Source: Iris pallida (taxonomy: Eukaryota; Streptophyta; Magnoliopsida; Asparagales; Iridaceae). Taken from it: 64,000 nucleotides of DNA. Positions 46,466 through 57,444 of this stretch are shown one piece after another; the first letter of the stretch is position 1, and each line of letters opens with the position of its first letter. A program made the position numbers and the translations under genes. The stretch spans positions 1,266,524-1,330,523 of the forward strand of contig JANAVB010023997.1 in NCBI GenBank assembly GCA_029216955.1. Direction: 5' to 3'. The notes beneath the pieces were generated by a model. That model worked only from the letters and a program-made list of their open reading frames with translations, did no database searches and was not told the DNA's origin.

Positions 46466-47262
46466 ATGCGACGAAGCCTTTGCGAGCCCTATTTCTTCTC
46501 CGATCTGATGCGGTCTACGACGACTCTCCTCGACGAACTTTGCGGTGTCTTCGTGGGTAAAAAGAAGAAGATTCCTTTCTTTCCTCCATTTTTTGAAGAA
46601 CTATGGTATATTCTATGCCTTGTTCATTCTGTTGGGTGCGTGCTGGAAGATATCCTGTCTCGGCACGATGAGAAAGGGTTCTGTTCCAACACGTGTTGAA
46701 GAGCCAAACTATTCTAGCGCTCTAAGAAAGGATTCTGCTTCGGCGCGCACTGAGGAGATATCCTGCTTTGGTGCGCTGAGGAAGAAGTCTGTTTCAGTAC
46801 GCTGAGAGATAGACTGTTTGGTGCGCTGGGAAATAGACTACTCTGGCACGCGCTGAGATATAATCTGTTTGACACGCGCTGGACAGAGCATCTGTTGAAA
46901 ACAAGCGCCTATACTTGATAGATAAGGCGCGTCTATTGAAGACGAGCATTTGTCTTTGACTGAACAGGGTGCGCATGTCTTTGATTGGCCAGTGTGCGCC
47001 TGGTGATAATGACACTTCTATTGATTAACTTTTTTTTTCTTTGCTATTTTTTGCAGAAGCTTGGCTGAAGAACTTTTCCAGAACTGGCATTGGCAATTTA
47101 GATACTGTGGGGAGCATTCTTCTGACACCAACATCAGGCAGCTCATGCGCTTTTGACGCACAAATCAGACTGCTTAGAACTCATCGTGGGGTAGAAAGGT
47201 CTTCCTCAGATGGTAGGAAGAGCTTATACACACGGAGAGTTGGATGGTGGAGTCAACTCTAA
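46466..47262 (+). CDS. Possible spliced accessory unit, antisense to gag-pol
   Basis: The first exon candidate starts MRRSLCEPYFFSDL at 46466. A donor-like site TGGGTAAAAAG lies near 46556, and a strong pyrimidine tract ending TTTTTTGCAG lies at 47057. Splicing these would keep an open frame from 46466 to a stop at 47260-47262; the phase agrees. Without splicing the frame ends at 46699. The putative intron holds short repeats with GCGCTG. No domain is recognised. Promoter spacing equals that of the two neighbouring units. The intron is inference from splice consensus only. Confidence 0.35.
46690..46910 (+). repeat. Short GCGCTG-type repeats, about 30 bp period
   Basis: Imperfect units of the form TGTTTGGTGCGCTGRGAAATAG recur about six times. 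The GCGCT core is also the dominant motif of the TAT-2 U3. Confidence 0.55.
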
Positions 47263-48157
47263 CCTGAGAAGTTAGGTAGTAGAGTTCCTTTCACGGCAGA
47301 ACTAGGAATCGTATCCTAATGCTGGATACATTCCTATCTCTTCTGAAAGGCCGTCATTCCTCCACCGGTTGTGTTGGCAACAACGCGTCTTCGGGCTGCC
47401 ATACTCTGGGGTTCTCGTCTCGTCTGAGAGAGAAGACCAGAGTTAATTCCTACTGCCCTTGTCGCCATTGAGGCTCAGACAGCAAGGAATTGCCACCAAC
47501 AATGAATCCGATAAAGAAGATCCAGAGATGTAATAGATCTCCATTAGGTCACCGTTGTTGTATAGAATGAAAACCAGATGTAATAGATTTCCATTATGAT
47601 TTTTAAGAAAGTCTAAGAAATGTGGTAGACTTTTATGATGATAAAATGAGAATGGAAATGATAATTCTGTGGGAAATATTCCTTTAAAACTTTTTCAATG
47701 TTCGTAGCATTTTGATAAGCCGACGTTTTTATCAGCGATACCTGGATCTTAGCGTATGATTCTCAGAAAAGAACTGTTGCTTGTTTTAGTAAATTCGTCA
47801 GAGGTAATACAAACGTGACGAAACGACTGTTTAAGCTGCCTATCCTTTCTGAGAATCAGACAGCTAGAAAGAACTTATCATTTGACAAAAATGAGATCAA
47901 AATATCATTTCTCAAAAATCTGAGATAATTAGATTTCCAAAGGAGATTGATTGATTTATTGTTCCATTCTTGAGAAGGTGGATGGATAGTAATGAATGTA
48001 GATATATCCAAGGATATGTGATGAAACCGATGAATGAACGAGCGAACAGACATTTCTTTTTACGGAGAAGGTGAATGAACCATAATAAATACAGATACAT
48101 CCCCTTTCGTGGAAGGTTGCTTCTGTTCCCAATACCGATTGAGCGGCAGGTTTCTTC
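47263..48157 (+). other. TAT-2 3' non-coding spacer with repeats
   Basis: No ORF of note. AGATGTAATAGATYTCCATTA occurs twice (about 47525 and 47577). A related pair at about 47970 and 48065 (GAGAAGGTGGATGGATAGTA and GAGAAGGTGAATGAACCATA) gives a second repeat of about 95 bp. CAGAGGTAATACAAACGTGA at 47790 resembles the TAT-1 repeats. Confidence 0.6.
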
Positions 48158-48165
48158 TATAAATA
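48158..48165 (+). promoter_or_regulatory. TATA box of the accessory ORF at 48206
   Basis: TATAAATA on the plus strand, 48 bases before the ATG. Confidence 0.6.
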
Positions 48166-48205
48166 GAGTAAAGCTCTCATAGAATTACCATCATCATCAG
48201 CAAGA

Positions 48206-48529
48206 ATGTCTTCAAATTATGCATCGAAGAAGGCTGAGATCGCCCCGAAGGTTGAAGAGGGCACCGAGGAACGTCCAATCAAGCCGACCCAGCCGAAGCA
48301 AACAGAAGCGGGCGAAGAGTCGTCTGCACCCAAGCCGCCACGGGATATCCTAGACTTCCTGGTTGAACCAGGAAAGACTGAAGAAGAGGAGGCTATGAGG
48401 ATGGCCGCTTGCGAGTTTCTGGTGGGTTCGAGCAAAGATGTCCTCGGCTCTTTTGCCGACTATATCTTTGAAAAGGACGGCAGTGGTCCTCGTCCTGATT
48501 TTGAAAATGATGATAGTGATCTTCCTTGA
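48206..48529 (+). CDS. Accessory ORF, antisense to gag-pol, 107 codons
   Basis: The product is strongly charged: Lys/Glu/Pro-rich N-terminal half (KKAEIAPKVEEGTEERPIKP), then DILDFLVEPGKTEEEEAMRM and a likely helix AACEFLVGSSKDVLGSFADY, and an acidic end (FENDDSDLP). No known domain, no membrane segment. It is intact. A TATA box is 48 bases upstream, A is at -3, and AATAAA at 48555-48560 lies 26 bases after the stop. It ends 80 bases from the end of the convergently oriented integrase gene, so the two transcripts would overlap in their tails. It may be an autonomous small gene carried by the element; function unknown. Confidence 0.65.
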   Translation: MSSNYASKKAEIAPKVEEGTEERPIKPTQPKQTEAGEESSAPKPPRDILDFLVEPGKTEEEEAMRMAACEFLVGSSKDVLGSFADYIFEKDGSGPRPDFENDDSDLP

Positions 48530-48554
48530 TATCATGTAACATCATTTATGATGA

Positions 48555-48560
48555 AATAAA
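48555..48560 (+). terminator. Poly(A) signal after the accessory ORF
   Basis: AATAAA in an A/T-rich stretch 26 bases after the stop of the ORF at 48206-48529. Confidence 0.45.
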
Positions 48561-48611
48561 TTTTTTATTTATGAACTGTTTTGTCGTATTTACAAGAAAT
48601 CCCTTTTACTT

Positions 48612-49963
48612 TCATGTATAGTATTTTTTAAGGAATTTGCCATTGATAGGCATCATCGCAACTCGTCCATCTTGTTCTGTGAGTTGATAGGCGCCATTTG
48701 AGAAGACTTTACTCACGATATATGGACCTTTCCACTTTGCGTCGAACTTGTCTTTGCTCATGTGAGTCATAGTCATAGGACGTCTGACTGTCAGAACGAG
48801 TTCTCCTTTCTGAAAGGCTCTGACTTTAACTTTGCGGTTAAAAGCCTTCGAAATTCGGGCTTGATACAACTCAATATGTTGTTGAGCCAATAGCCGTTTC
48901 TCGTCAAGCGCTTCTAATTCTTGAAGTCGAAGAAGATCATTGTTCATTGTGGTGAGCTCGTTGGCAATGGCGATCAGCAAGGATGGGATCTGAAGCTCCA
49001 AAGGAAGAACATCTTCACAACCATACACAAGAGAAAAAGGTGTACAGCCTGTAGGAATGCGGACCGTAGTGCGATAGGCCCACAGACATTCTTCGAGTTT
49101 CTCACTCCAATTCCGTTTGTTAGTAGAGACAAACTTCTTAAGGAGTTTGATAATAGTCTTGTTGAATGCTTCAGCCAAACCATTAGCAGCAGAATTGTAA
49201 GTTGTAGAGGCGACATTGTCTATCCAATGATCTTCATAAAACCTGGTAAACTTCTGGCTAATGAACTGTGGTCCATTGTCGTAAATGATTCGTCGAGGTA
49301 CACCGAATCTATAGATGACATGGTGTTTGACGAAGTTGATGACGCTATTGGTCTTAACTTCAGCCAGAGGTATAACTTCAGCCCATTTGGAGAAGTAGTC
49401 GGTTATTGCTAGTATGAACCGATGTCCTTTAGAAGAAGGAGGGTTGATAGGACCTACGATATCCATGCCCCAGGCTTCAAAAGGCCAGAAAGCAGCAGTT
49501 GGATGCAGAAATTCCGACGGTTGGTGAATGAAATCTGCGTAGATTTGACAAGCTCGGCATTTTCTTGCATACTCAATGGCATCTGAAACCATAGAGGGCC
49601 AGTAATAACCCATACATCGGATACGATCTTGTAGTTTAGGACCCGGTTGATGCACTTCACAAACACCGTCATGAGCTTCATGTAACACTTCCTTTGCTTC
49701 ATCACAGCAAGATAGCGTAAGAGAAGACCGTCATAAGTCCACCGGTAGAGAGTCTTAGTAGTCTGATTGCAGTAGAATCGAAGAGACCGCCGACGAATAC
49801 TCGTAGCCTCCTTGGGATCGTCAGAAAGTATATCATGGACCACAAAGTCGATGAAGGGAGCTCTCCAATCTTTACTGATAACATTGGCTTCAGTAAGATT
49901 ATTGAACTCAATATTGTGATTGTTTTCGATGCAAAATAATTCTCGATTAAAGACAACCACCAC
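48612..49963 (-). pseudogene. TAT-2 integrase
   Basis: In sense the N-terminal part (49454-49963) begins after a TAG stop at 49967-49969 and shifts frame near 49690. The long open part (48612-49688, 358 codons) has the zinc site (AHDGVCEVH and CRACQ), Asp in EAWGMDIVGP, Asp in RIIYDNGPQF, and Glu in NGLAEAFNK. It then has the C-terminal KWKGPYIVSKV and ends NGKFLKKYYT. The DDE triad is complete and no chromodomain follows. This is the best preserved domain of the element. Integrase inserts the cDNA into the genome. Confidence 0.88.
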
Positions 49964-49966
49964 CTG

Positions 49967-51193
49967 CTATCTTTTGATGGAAATGGCTAAGATTGCCGCA
50001 AGATTAGCCAAAGCATCCGCCTTAGTATTGCAAACTCGATGGACGTATTCGATGAAGAAGGCTTTGAATGATGTAGCCATGCTGATTGCCGCTTCATGAT
50101 AAGGCACTAGATCTTGATGGCGAACTTCATAGGTTCCTCTAACCTGGTTAACAACCAGCTTGGATTCGCCATAGACCTCAAGATATTCGACGTCCAGTTG
50201 TTTAGCTAACTGAAGGCCAATGAGTAGATCATTGTATTCTGCTACGTTGTTGGAGCAGGATTCATCTAAGGAGTAGGCTCTTTGAATAGTTGACCCGTCT
50301 GGAGAAACAATAACAACTCCGACTCCTGCAACAATGGTACCATTTGGTCCAATCCTGGATGCACCGTCAAAGAATAGACGCCAAGTAGGAAATTCTTTGG
50401 AGATCATATTTGATTCCAATGTCTCGTCTGGAATTTCATCATAGAGTTTGGATGTCTCTGGTATAGGATGAGCTGCTAAGAAGTCCGCCAGCGCTTGACC
50501 CTTGACAGACTTTTGTGGAACATATACCATGTCATATTGGGCTAGCAGAATGGCCCATGTAGCTAACCGAGAGTTAAGTGTGCTGGGTTTCTTCATTAGT
50601 ACTCGAAGAGGATTGACTCGGGAAATGACATGAATGGCTTGTCCAATGATGTAATGCCTTGTCTTTTGAACAGCAAATATAAGAGCTAAGCATTCTTTCT
50701 CGACCGGACTATAACGGTGTTCGGCACCAATCATAGTACGATTGAGATAATAAATGGCTTGTTCATGACCTTCTTTGTTCTTCTGGACAAGTAAAGCACC
50801 CAACGAATGATCCATAGCACGGACATACATTAAGAATGGTATGCCTGAAATTGGTGGCACCATGATTGGTGGGTTCATCAAATACCGTTTTATGTCGTCA
50901 AATGCTCGTTGACATTCTTCGGTCCAAACGAAAGATACACCCTTCTTCATTAGCTGAGTAAACGGTCTGCAGCGTCCAGACAGATTCGAAATGAACCTCC
51001 TGATGTACGCAAGTCGACCTTGGAATCCTCGTAGCTCTTTTAAGTTACGTGGAGGACGCATCTCTTGAATGGCTTTGATCTTCTCATGATCCATGTGTAT
51101 ACCCTTAGAGGTAATGACGAAGCCGAGAAATTTGCCACTAGAGACACCCAAGAATGACTTGGTGGGATTCATTTTGAGTTGATGTTGGCACAT
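49967..51193 (-). pseudogene. TAT-2 RT thumb/connection and RNase H
   Basis: The 408-codon frame starts right after a TAA stop at 51218-51220 plus eight codons. It has MNPTKSFLGVSSGKFLGFV, FVWTEECQRAFDDIKRYL and AEHRYSPVEKECLALIFAVQ. It is followed by RNase H with Asp in WRLFFDGASR, Glu in SNNVAEYNDLL, and NTKADALANLA. In EVYGESKLVVNQ the position usually held by a catalytic Asp is Glu, which may impair catalysis. It ends at an in-frame TAG (49967-49969). Confidence 0.88.
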
Positions 51194-51217
51194 TAGATCG
51201 AATATAGTTCTTAAATC

Positions 51218-51616
51218 TTAGATATGATCTTCCTTTAGACAACTCTTGACAGCAATATCGTCGACATAACATTCGACAGTCTTGCGCAAATGATCTCGAA
51301 AGATGGTACTCATAGCTCGTTGATAAGTTACACCAGCGTTTTTGAGACCAAACGGCATCATAGTATAGCAGTAGACTCCACGAGGAGTGCGAAACGAGGT
51401 ATGTTTTTCATCTTCAGGATTCATCCGAATATGATTGTATCCAGAGAATCCATCCATAAATGATATTCTTTCGAACCCACAAGTATTGTCGATCATGACA
51501 TCCGTAATAGGGAGAGAAAATTCGTCCTTTGGACATGCTTCATTAAGATCATGAAAATTAATGCAAACTCGAACTTTGCCAGTTTTTTCAAGACTGGAAC
51601 GACGTTGGCTACCCAA
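51218..51616 (-). pseudogene. TAT-2 reverse transcriptase, catalytic part
   Basis: In sense: VRVCINFHDLNEACPKDEF, FMDGFSGYNHIRMNPEDEK, MPFGLKNAGVTYQRAM and the active site CYVDDIAVKS. A frameshift near 51590 separates it from the upstream finger region in 51493-52920, and TAA at 51218-51220 ends it. The catalytic aspartates are intact, but the frame is not. Confidence 0.9.
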
Positions 51617-52920
51617 TCAGGATGTTGTTCTTCTCGAATAAAACCACAAGCGATGAGCTTCTTGACTTCATTGTCGATTGCATCCATCATTTCTGGTTTG
51701 AAGCGCCATTGTTGCTGTTTGACTGGCTTTGCATTAGGCAAGATATTCAATTTATGGGTAGCAACTTTGGGATCTAAACCTAGCATGCCTTCATAATTCC
51801 AAGCGAAGACATCAATATATTCTCGAATAAGAAGAATCAATTCTTGCTTATCCGTCTCTGGTAGATTCTTACTGATGAATATTGGATGAGATGACCCGCT
51901 CTCTCCTACATCAATTTGAACCAATTGATCTTCGGTAGGAGGCTCCCGTTGTTCGAATCGGAGTTCCCATTGGGTATCCATTCGTTGAACCCAAGAATCT
52001 GTTTCAGGATTTTCCTCAATGTCCTCATCATAGCCTTCTGGGAATTCAGCGGAGACCATGTTAGACGATACGATCAATCGATGAACTTGACCAATGCTAG
52101 TGTCAGAATCCCATGATCTAGAATCAGAAGAGTTAGAACGCTCCTCACTATCGGATTCGAAGACTTCTGGAGATAAGACTGGAGGTGAAGCATATCCGAG
52201 ACCTCTTTTCGTCTTGCTATAATACATCTCTGATTTTCCTTTCGGAACAACCGTACGGATAGGAGTTCGTCTACCCTTACCATAGTTGAGGCCATTCTTG
52301 AAGTCATAACCCATCTTTCGGATGATGTCTTTTGATTGTTGGCTATAACGACGTAGTTGGAGACGTCCTGTATCATTACTTTTGCTATCATCTGTATAGC
52401 TGGATTTCTGTTCTGGTCCTTTACTAAAAAGTATTGGACATTCACCTCTCTTTCGAGAGGGGACAACAAAACATGAGTCATCTGGATGCTCCAATAAGGC
52501 CTCTGTCTGAAGGGATTGTACGACTCCCATTGTAAATGAATGAAAGTTGTCTAACATATCCATGTAGCATTTAGTATGATAAATGACATCAGTATACTGG
52601 AAAGTAGATGCTTTTTCATTGATTTGTACATCTGTATTTATAATAGGACCTTTAGCCTTAGCAGGTTTGGTCAGATCGATTGCAAGAGGGGAAAAAGAAG
52701 AACGTGGAGGAGGCTTGTTATGACGAAGGTCAATAACAAGTGGCTCATAGGAGGTGAGCTCCCTTTTATCCTGGTTACGACATAAGTCAATAACAAGTGG
52801 CTCAGAAGAGGTGAGCTGCATTTTATCCTTGTTACGACGTAGGTCGATAACAAGTGGCTCAGAAGAGTTGAGGTCCCTTTGATCTTGACCACCATCGGTT
52901 GATTGCTTCTGGACTGGCAA
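51493..52920 (-). pseudogene. TAT-2 linker with EPLVIDLR repeats and RT start
   Basis: 475 codons. The first 90 hold three near-copies of SEPLVIDLRRNKDK, each about 18 residues, plus a weaker SPLAIDLTK. A middle part is Ser/Asp-rich and unassigned (SEERSNSSDSRSWDSDTS). The last 130 codons start RT: DVFAWNYEGMLGLDPKVATH, KPVKQQQWRF and FIREEQHPDWVANVVPV. After that the frame is shifted. The repeat block is also present in altered form in TAT-1, so it is a lineage feature and not a local accident. Confidence 0.8.
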
Positions 52921-52944
52921 ATGAATAGTTAGTAGTTTGGAGGA

Positions 52945-55566
52945 TTAAGGATGAGAAACACGTCCTTTGACAGGTATAATGAGGGTGTCCTTGGGCATTG
53001 CTTCTTGTTCTTCTTCAGTGTCCAAAGCCAGTACTACCTTCATGAACTCATCTTTATACATGCGAGCATCATTACAATATGCTTCAACACCTTTAAAAGG
53101 GTAGAGATCCGCAACCTCTTTTTGAACCTCTCCATTGTCATCAACGTATTTGAAACATTGATCGAGAGTCGAAGGAACAATGTTGTGTTCATGAAGGAAT
53201 GGTCTTCCCAAAAGAGCATTGTAAGAGCAACCATGATTATCTATAATGTAGAAGGTCACCTTTGTGCGAAGATTGCCTATTTGGAGTTTTAGACGAATCT
53301 TGCCCAAAGGCTCACTTCTTCCCTGGTTGAACCCCTGAATGGTGGTGATTGTGCCAGAAAGACTATGCACTGGGATCTTCAGTGCATCTAGTATTGTCTT
53401 CAGCATGATGTTGAGTGCTGACTCTGGATCTATCAGAATACGATCAACCTTCATCGTGTCGACATATCCTGTATAGTATAGAGGACGGTCATGCCGATTG
53501 TCTTCCATCAGCATATCATCCTGTGTGAAGGTAATGTTTGGAATTAATTCCAACACACTGTGACAGTGGAGGCAAGAGACAAGCTCTGATTCTGGTTTCT
53601 TTAGAAGAGTTAGATAGGTTTTCGCCTGTATTAGAGCTTCACTCAGAGTTTTTCGAGTCTCTTTGGAGAGGCGCAAGAGCTCGAAGATCGACAACCTGAC
53701 CGGTGTATTGGCTAGTTGAGCCAAGATATCAAAGTTGTATGGCTTCTCAAGTCCAGAAGGAGATGACTTCTTCAAAGGTTTGTCGAAGCGAACTTTTTGT
53801 TTGCCTTTGTCGGCTGCCGTCAGCTTAGGGGGAATGGGTTCTACAATCGGTGAGGATGCAGAAGGAGTGTCTTCAGTAGAGACAGGTTGCACTGGAGCGG
53901 ACTCAGAAGAAGGAGCAGGATTTTCTTGAGTTTCAGAAAATTCTCGTAGATAGGCTTTCCCTGACCTGGTGCTTAGCAGGATTTCCTCTTCAACTATGGG
54001 GTCTAAAGATACCATATTGCAGATCTTTGTTCTGGCTTTGGAGCGGTCTTTTTGCTTAGACGAGGAAGAAGCCTCGAAGTCTGCAACAAGGTCAGGGTGG
54101 ATCCACAAAATCTCACTATTATCAAGGGATAAGGGAACGAGACCTTCACTCCGTGGAGGAGGGAGATTCTCGATCTCGAGAGTGGCCTTGGGGATAGGGA
54201 TAACACCATGTTGTACCATCTGTGGAGAGAAGTTACCGAACTGTACTGAGACCATGTTCGCGGTAACCGCCTTCTCATCTTGTTGAAGGGTGACGACACC
54301 AGCGTTGACTAACTCTTGAATCTTGCCTTTGAGCACGTAACATGCTCGAGTAGGATGCCCAATGAACCTGTGATAAACACAATATTTGGGATGATCAGTT
54401 TTATCGACCTCGTCAGGCTTCTTCGGGTCTGGGAATTGGAGCTTATTGCTTTTGATCAAGCAATCGAAGATGCTCACGGTGTCGTTCTCGTCAAAGGAGT
54501 ATTCTACTTTCGGACGAGGTTCCCTTGGTGGAGGGGCAGAAGGAGTAGAAGTAGACGCAGGTGGAGCCACGTTGACAGCCAGAGATTCTTTGCTCTTCAA
54601 ATTGATGTTCAAGGTTTCTTTACCCTTACGGTTGTTCTGGCGATTGGATGTCTGGTGTTCATCCCGGTCGGGGTTAGACATGTGTACTCCCAGCTGCTTG
54701 AACTTGTCAGCGCTAACTTCAGCTGCTTTAGCATTGACTATGAATGATGGCCAGTCTTGAAATGGAGTAGACCCCATCCATATGCTGATAATATGCAAAA
54801 AATTTGCCTTACAGGTATCTATAGTTACAGCGGTCGGAGTTCCAGGAGGCATTTTTAATGCTTCTAGGCAGAATCTTTCAATGAAACTCTCAGTGGTTTC
54901 ATTATGTCTTTGTTTGATCTTGTTGAGGGCCGACATAGTCATGTCGTTGATCCTCTCGTAGAATCGTTCCAAAAAGATTTGTTTAAAACTCGAGAAAGAG
55001 GTAATACAGCCATCAGGCAAGCTTCTGTACCAATCGTATGCTACACCAGCTAAACAGCCGACGAATACCCTGGTAAGAAGAGCATCATTTGGCTGAAGTT
55101 GAACAGTCATTACCTCAAAGTGGTTAATGAACTGACTCGGAGAGGTGCTGCCGTCAAACAACGAAATTATGGGGATCTTGTATTTAGGAGGAAATGGGAC
55201 TTCCTTCAACTCAATAGGATAGGGTTGCTTGATTCCCAATCTCTGTAAATTGTCCTTCTCTTTAAAAGCCTCGAATTGAGTGCACAAGAGTTTGACAGCT
55301 TTATTAGCATCTTCCAATGATGAAGAAGGAGCAGGCTAAATTATAGTGTTAGGGGGAGGAACAGCATGGTAAGCACTACCCCCAGCTCCTGACTGACTAG
55401 GTGTGGGTTGAATTTGTACAGGAGGTAATTGAGGAGATACTACCCCCAGACCTGTATTGACAGGCGCTGACGATGCTATAATCTCAGGATTTGCAGCAGG
55501 TGCAGTCGGTGGTACTGTATGTTGGGCCGCGATGATAGAATGCATACTTGCGACCATTTCAGCCAT
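52945..55566 (-). pseudogene. TAT-2 gag-protease
   Basis: One reading frame with a single in-frame TAG at 55336-55338; ATG at 55566 (MAEMVASMHS). The Retrotrans_gag core reads LFDGSTSPSQFINHFEVM, then RVFVGCLAGVAYDWYRSLPD. A knuckle CVYHRFIGHPTRAC has the form CX2HX4HX4C instead of CCHC. FDILAQLANTPVRLSIFELL follows, then the protease: VDRILIDPESALNIM (usual form D-x-G-S, here Gly is Glu), IIDNHGCSYNALLGRPFLH. The stop at 52945 is just 24 bases before the linker ORF. The Glu in the protease site probably inactivates it. Confidence 0.85.
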
Positions 55567-55799
55567 GGTCTTCAGTTTATCCTCTAGTACAGCTATTCGT
55601 GTTCTTGATTTGCTGAACTAGAAGCGTCTGGGTCGTCAGTGACAACATAAGCTGTCACTTCTCTAGGTATAGTAGAAGACACTGTTTGTTCAGAACTTTC
55701 GCTATATGCATCATAATCAGAGAAGGAGTCATCTCCTGAGTGAAAAATAGGAAGATAACCAGAGGGATCTTGGAAAAGATTCCTATGATCGGTTGTATC

Positions 55800-56487
55800 T
55801 CAACTTCGGGATCGGGTGTGTCGAAATACTCCTTCAGAAGATTCTCGAAATAAATCTAAGTACCGCTTGCTAGGCCTGCGAGGCTTGCTGTGTTTGGAGC
55901 AATTTCTACCCCTAGTGTCTCGAGAAGCCATATTGACGGAAGCATATAACACTTCGTCTTCATCTTCTGTCATTGGTTCAGAAGTTGCAAAATTTACGAT
56001 CGAAGACAGATCGTTTTGTTGTCTGGCAACAGCACTTGATGACAACCTTGTGATTACAATGGCGTTCAAGTGGTTGAACTGGAGGTGTTGAGATATTGTC
56101 CCACTTTTGCTTGAGGTGCTCTCGGAGGTCAGGAACAATGACTAGACGAGAAGAAGTTTGAGGGATATATTCTTTGACAACATTCGGAACATGGTTCCGT
56201 TTCTTCAGATATTTTGTCCCGTGAGTATACAGGGAAGTACTTACTTCGTTAGCATAGGTGTCAGAAATTTTCATCCTGGAAGTTTGTTTCTGATGTAGCT
56301 TTATTTTTGGCATTGGCTGCTGGCGTTTTGCTGAAGTTGATGTAGATCGGGGTCTATTGAGATAAACCCGTAGATCAGTAAATTCACCCCCAGGAACTTT
56401 CGTTTGAGACACTAACAATTTCCCCTGCTTTGATCTGGATATCCGAAGAGTTGGGAGATCTTGGAAGTGTGCTACTGGAGTAGGCAA
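55800..56487 (-). pseudogene. TAT-2 region between ORF1 and gag
   Basis: Two overlapping frames (55978-56487 and 55800-56138) suggest one reading frame with a frameshift near 56100. The first is basic (KIKLHQKQTSRMKI, HGTKYLKKRNHVPN) and the second ends KRYLDLFRESSEGVFRHTRS. It probably belongs to the C-terminal part of ORF1. Ogre elements have an intron in gag-pol, but I see no clear splice site pair here. No domain is recognised. Confidence 0.45.
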
Positions 56488-56514
56488 GATGCCTCTCTGA
56501 TGTAAGTGTACTGT

Positions 56515-57444
56515 TTAGTTAGAAGAACTCTTGTTTAAGAGAGTCTTTGTACTGATCGGTGCCGAGGCACGTTCAGATTGATCTTCTGAGGTAAGAACCG
56601 AAGAAGACTGGGAAAAGACCAAAGGGCCTTTTCCTTTATTTTGTGAAGAAGGGTTAGCTAAAGAGCACTTCCTTCTGTTGTCTTCCAGGTCCTGAGTAAG
56701 AGGAGGAACAGTCAACAGACTACCCCCAGTGGATTGTGCTGGAGCAACTGGGTGCTTGGGAAGAGGAGCAGAATCTTTCTCCTTGCTATGAGAAGAAGGG
56801 AGATTAGCCAAAGGGCCATCCTTTTTCGACTGTGCTGGAACAGGAAGGGTAGCCACTTGCGCTCGGGTTGGAGCAACAGTAGGCACTTTGGCCGATTGCG
56901 CCTGGGAGGATTTGTCAGATGGCCTTTTGGCTACAGAAACCCTAGGAGTCGCAGTTTGCGTAGCAGGAGTTTTGGTCCCAAAATGCTTAAGTTGCACTTT
57001 GGTTGAAGGGGCAGTTGGTTGCGCAGGAGCAAAAGTTGCTGTAAGTTGCGCTAGGGGAAGAGGAGTCTTGAACATTGCCAAAGCAGCATAGGAAGTGGCT
57101 TGTGCAGAGGCAAGAGAAGAAGTGTGTTGCGCCTGGACAACAGGGGATTTGGATTGCGCCTTGGCAGAGGAGATGGAACCTTGTACAGAGACAGAAGTTG
57201 CTACTGGCAGCTTATAGGAGGAGACAGCAGGCTGCGCAGCAGTCTTAGGAGTCCACACTAACCGAACCTTGCTCGTGGCAGAGGTTGTAGTGCGAGGGGT
57301 GGTCCTAGAGTTGATCATTGCTTCATAGGCAATCTGGTTGACCTTCACAACCAGCGTCTTCTGCGTCTTTTCGATAGACGCCACGTCATATTGAGTTGTC
57401 ACTTCCTCGTCGGAGAAAAAAGTCGTTCCCATCAGAGTCGCCAT
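56515..57444 (-). CDS. TAT-2 ORF1 (before gag), 309 codons
   Basis: The start ATG at 57444 lies inside the primer binding site, three bases after the LTR end, so the first residues (MATLMGTTF) are written by primer-site bases. The N-terminal part KTQKTLVVKVNQIAYEAMI is shared with TAT-1 and TAT-4. The rest is low-complexity Ala/Pro/Ser/Thr/Gln (SAKAQSKSPVVQAQHTSSLA) with scattered Lys, basic overall, suggesting a disordered nucleic-acid-binding protein. An upstream ORF of unknown function is known in Ogre. The frame is intact here. Confidence 0.6.
   Translation of the reverse strand: MATLMGTTFFSDEEVTTQYDVASIEKTQKTLVVKVNQIAYEAMINSRTTPRTTTSATSKVRLVWTPKTAAQPAVSSYKLPVATSVSVQGSISSAKAQSKSPVVQAQHTSSLASAQATSYAALAMFKTPLPLAQLTATFAPAQPTAPSTKVQLKHFGTKTPATQTATPRVSVAKRPSDKSSQAQSAKVPTVAPTRAQVATLPVPAQSKKDGPLANLPSSHSKEKDSAPLPKHPVAPAQSTGGSLLTVPPLTQDLEDNRRKCSLANPSSQNKGKGPLVFSQSSSVLTSEDQSERASAPISTKTLLNKSSSN

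Noticed and set aside
48612..48700. Chromodomain at the integrase end of TAT-2
   Set aside because: The protein ends shortly after the KGPYIV segment with no chromodomain-like sequence, which fits Tat and not chromoviruses.
48921..49412. 163-codon plus-strand ORF
   Set aside because: Shadow of the TAT-2 integrase on the other strand.
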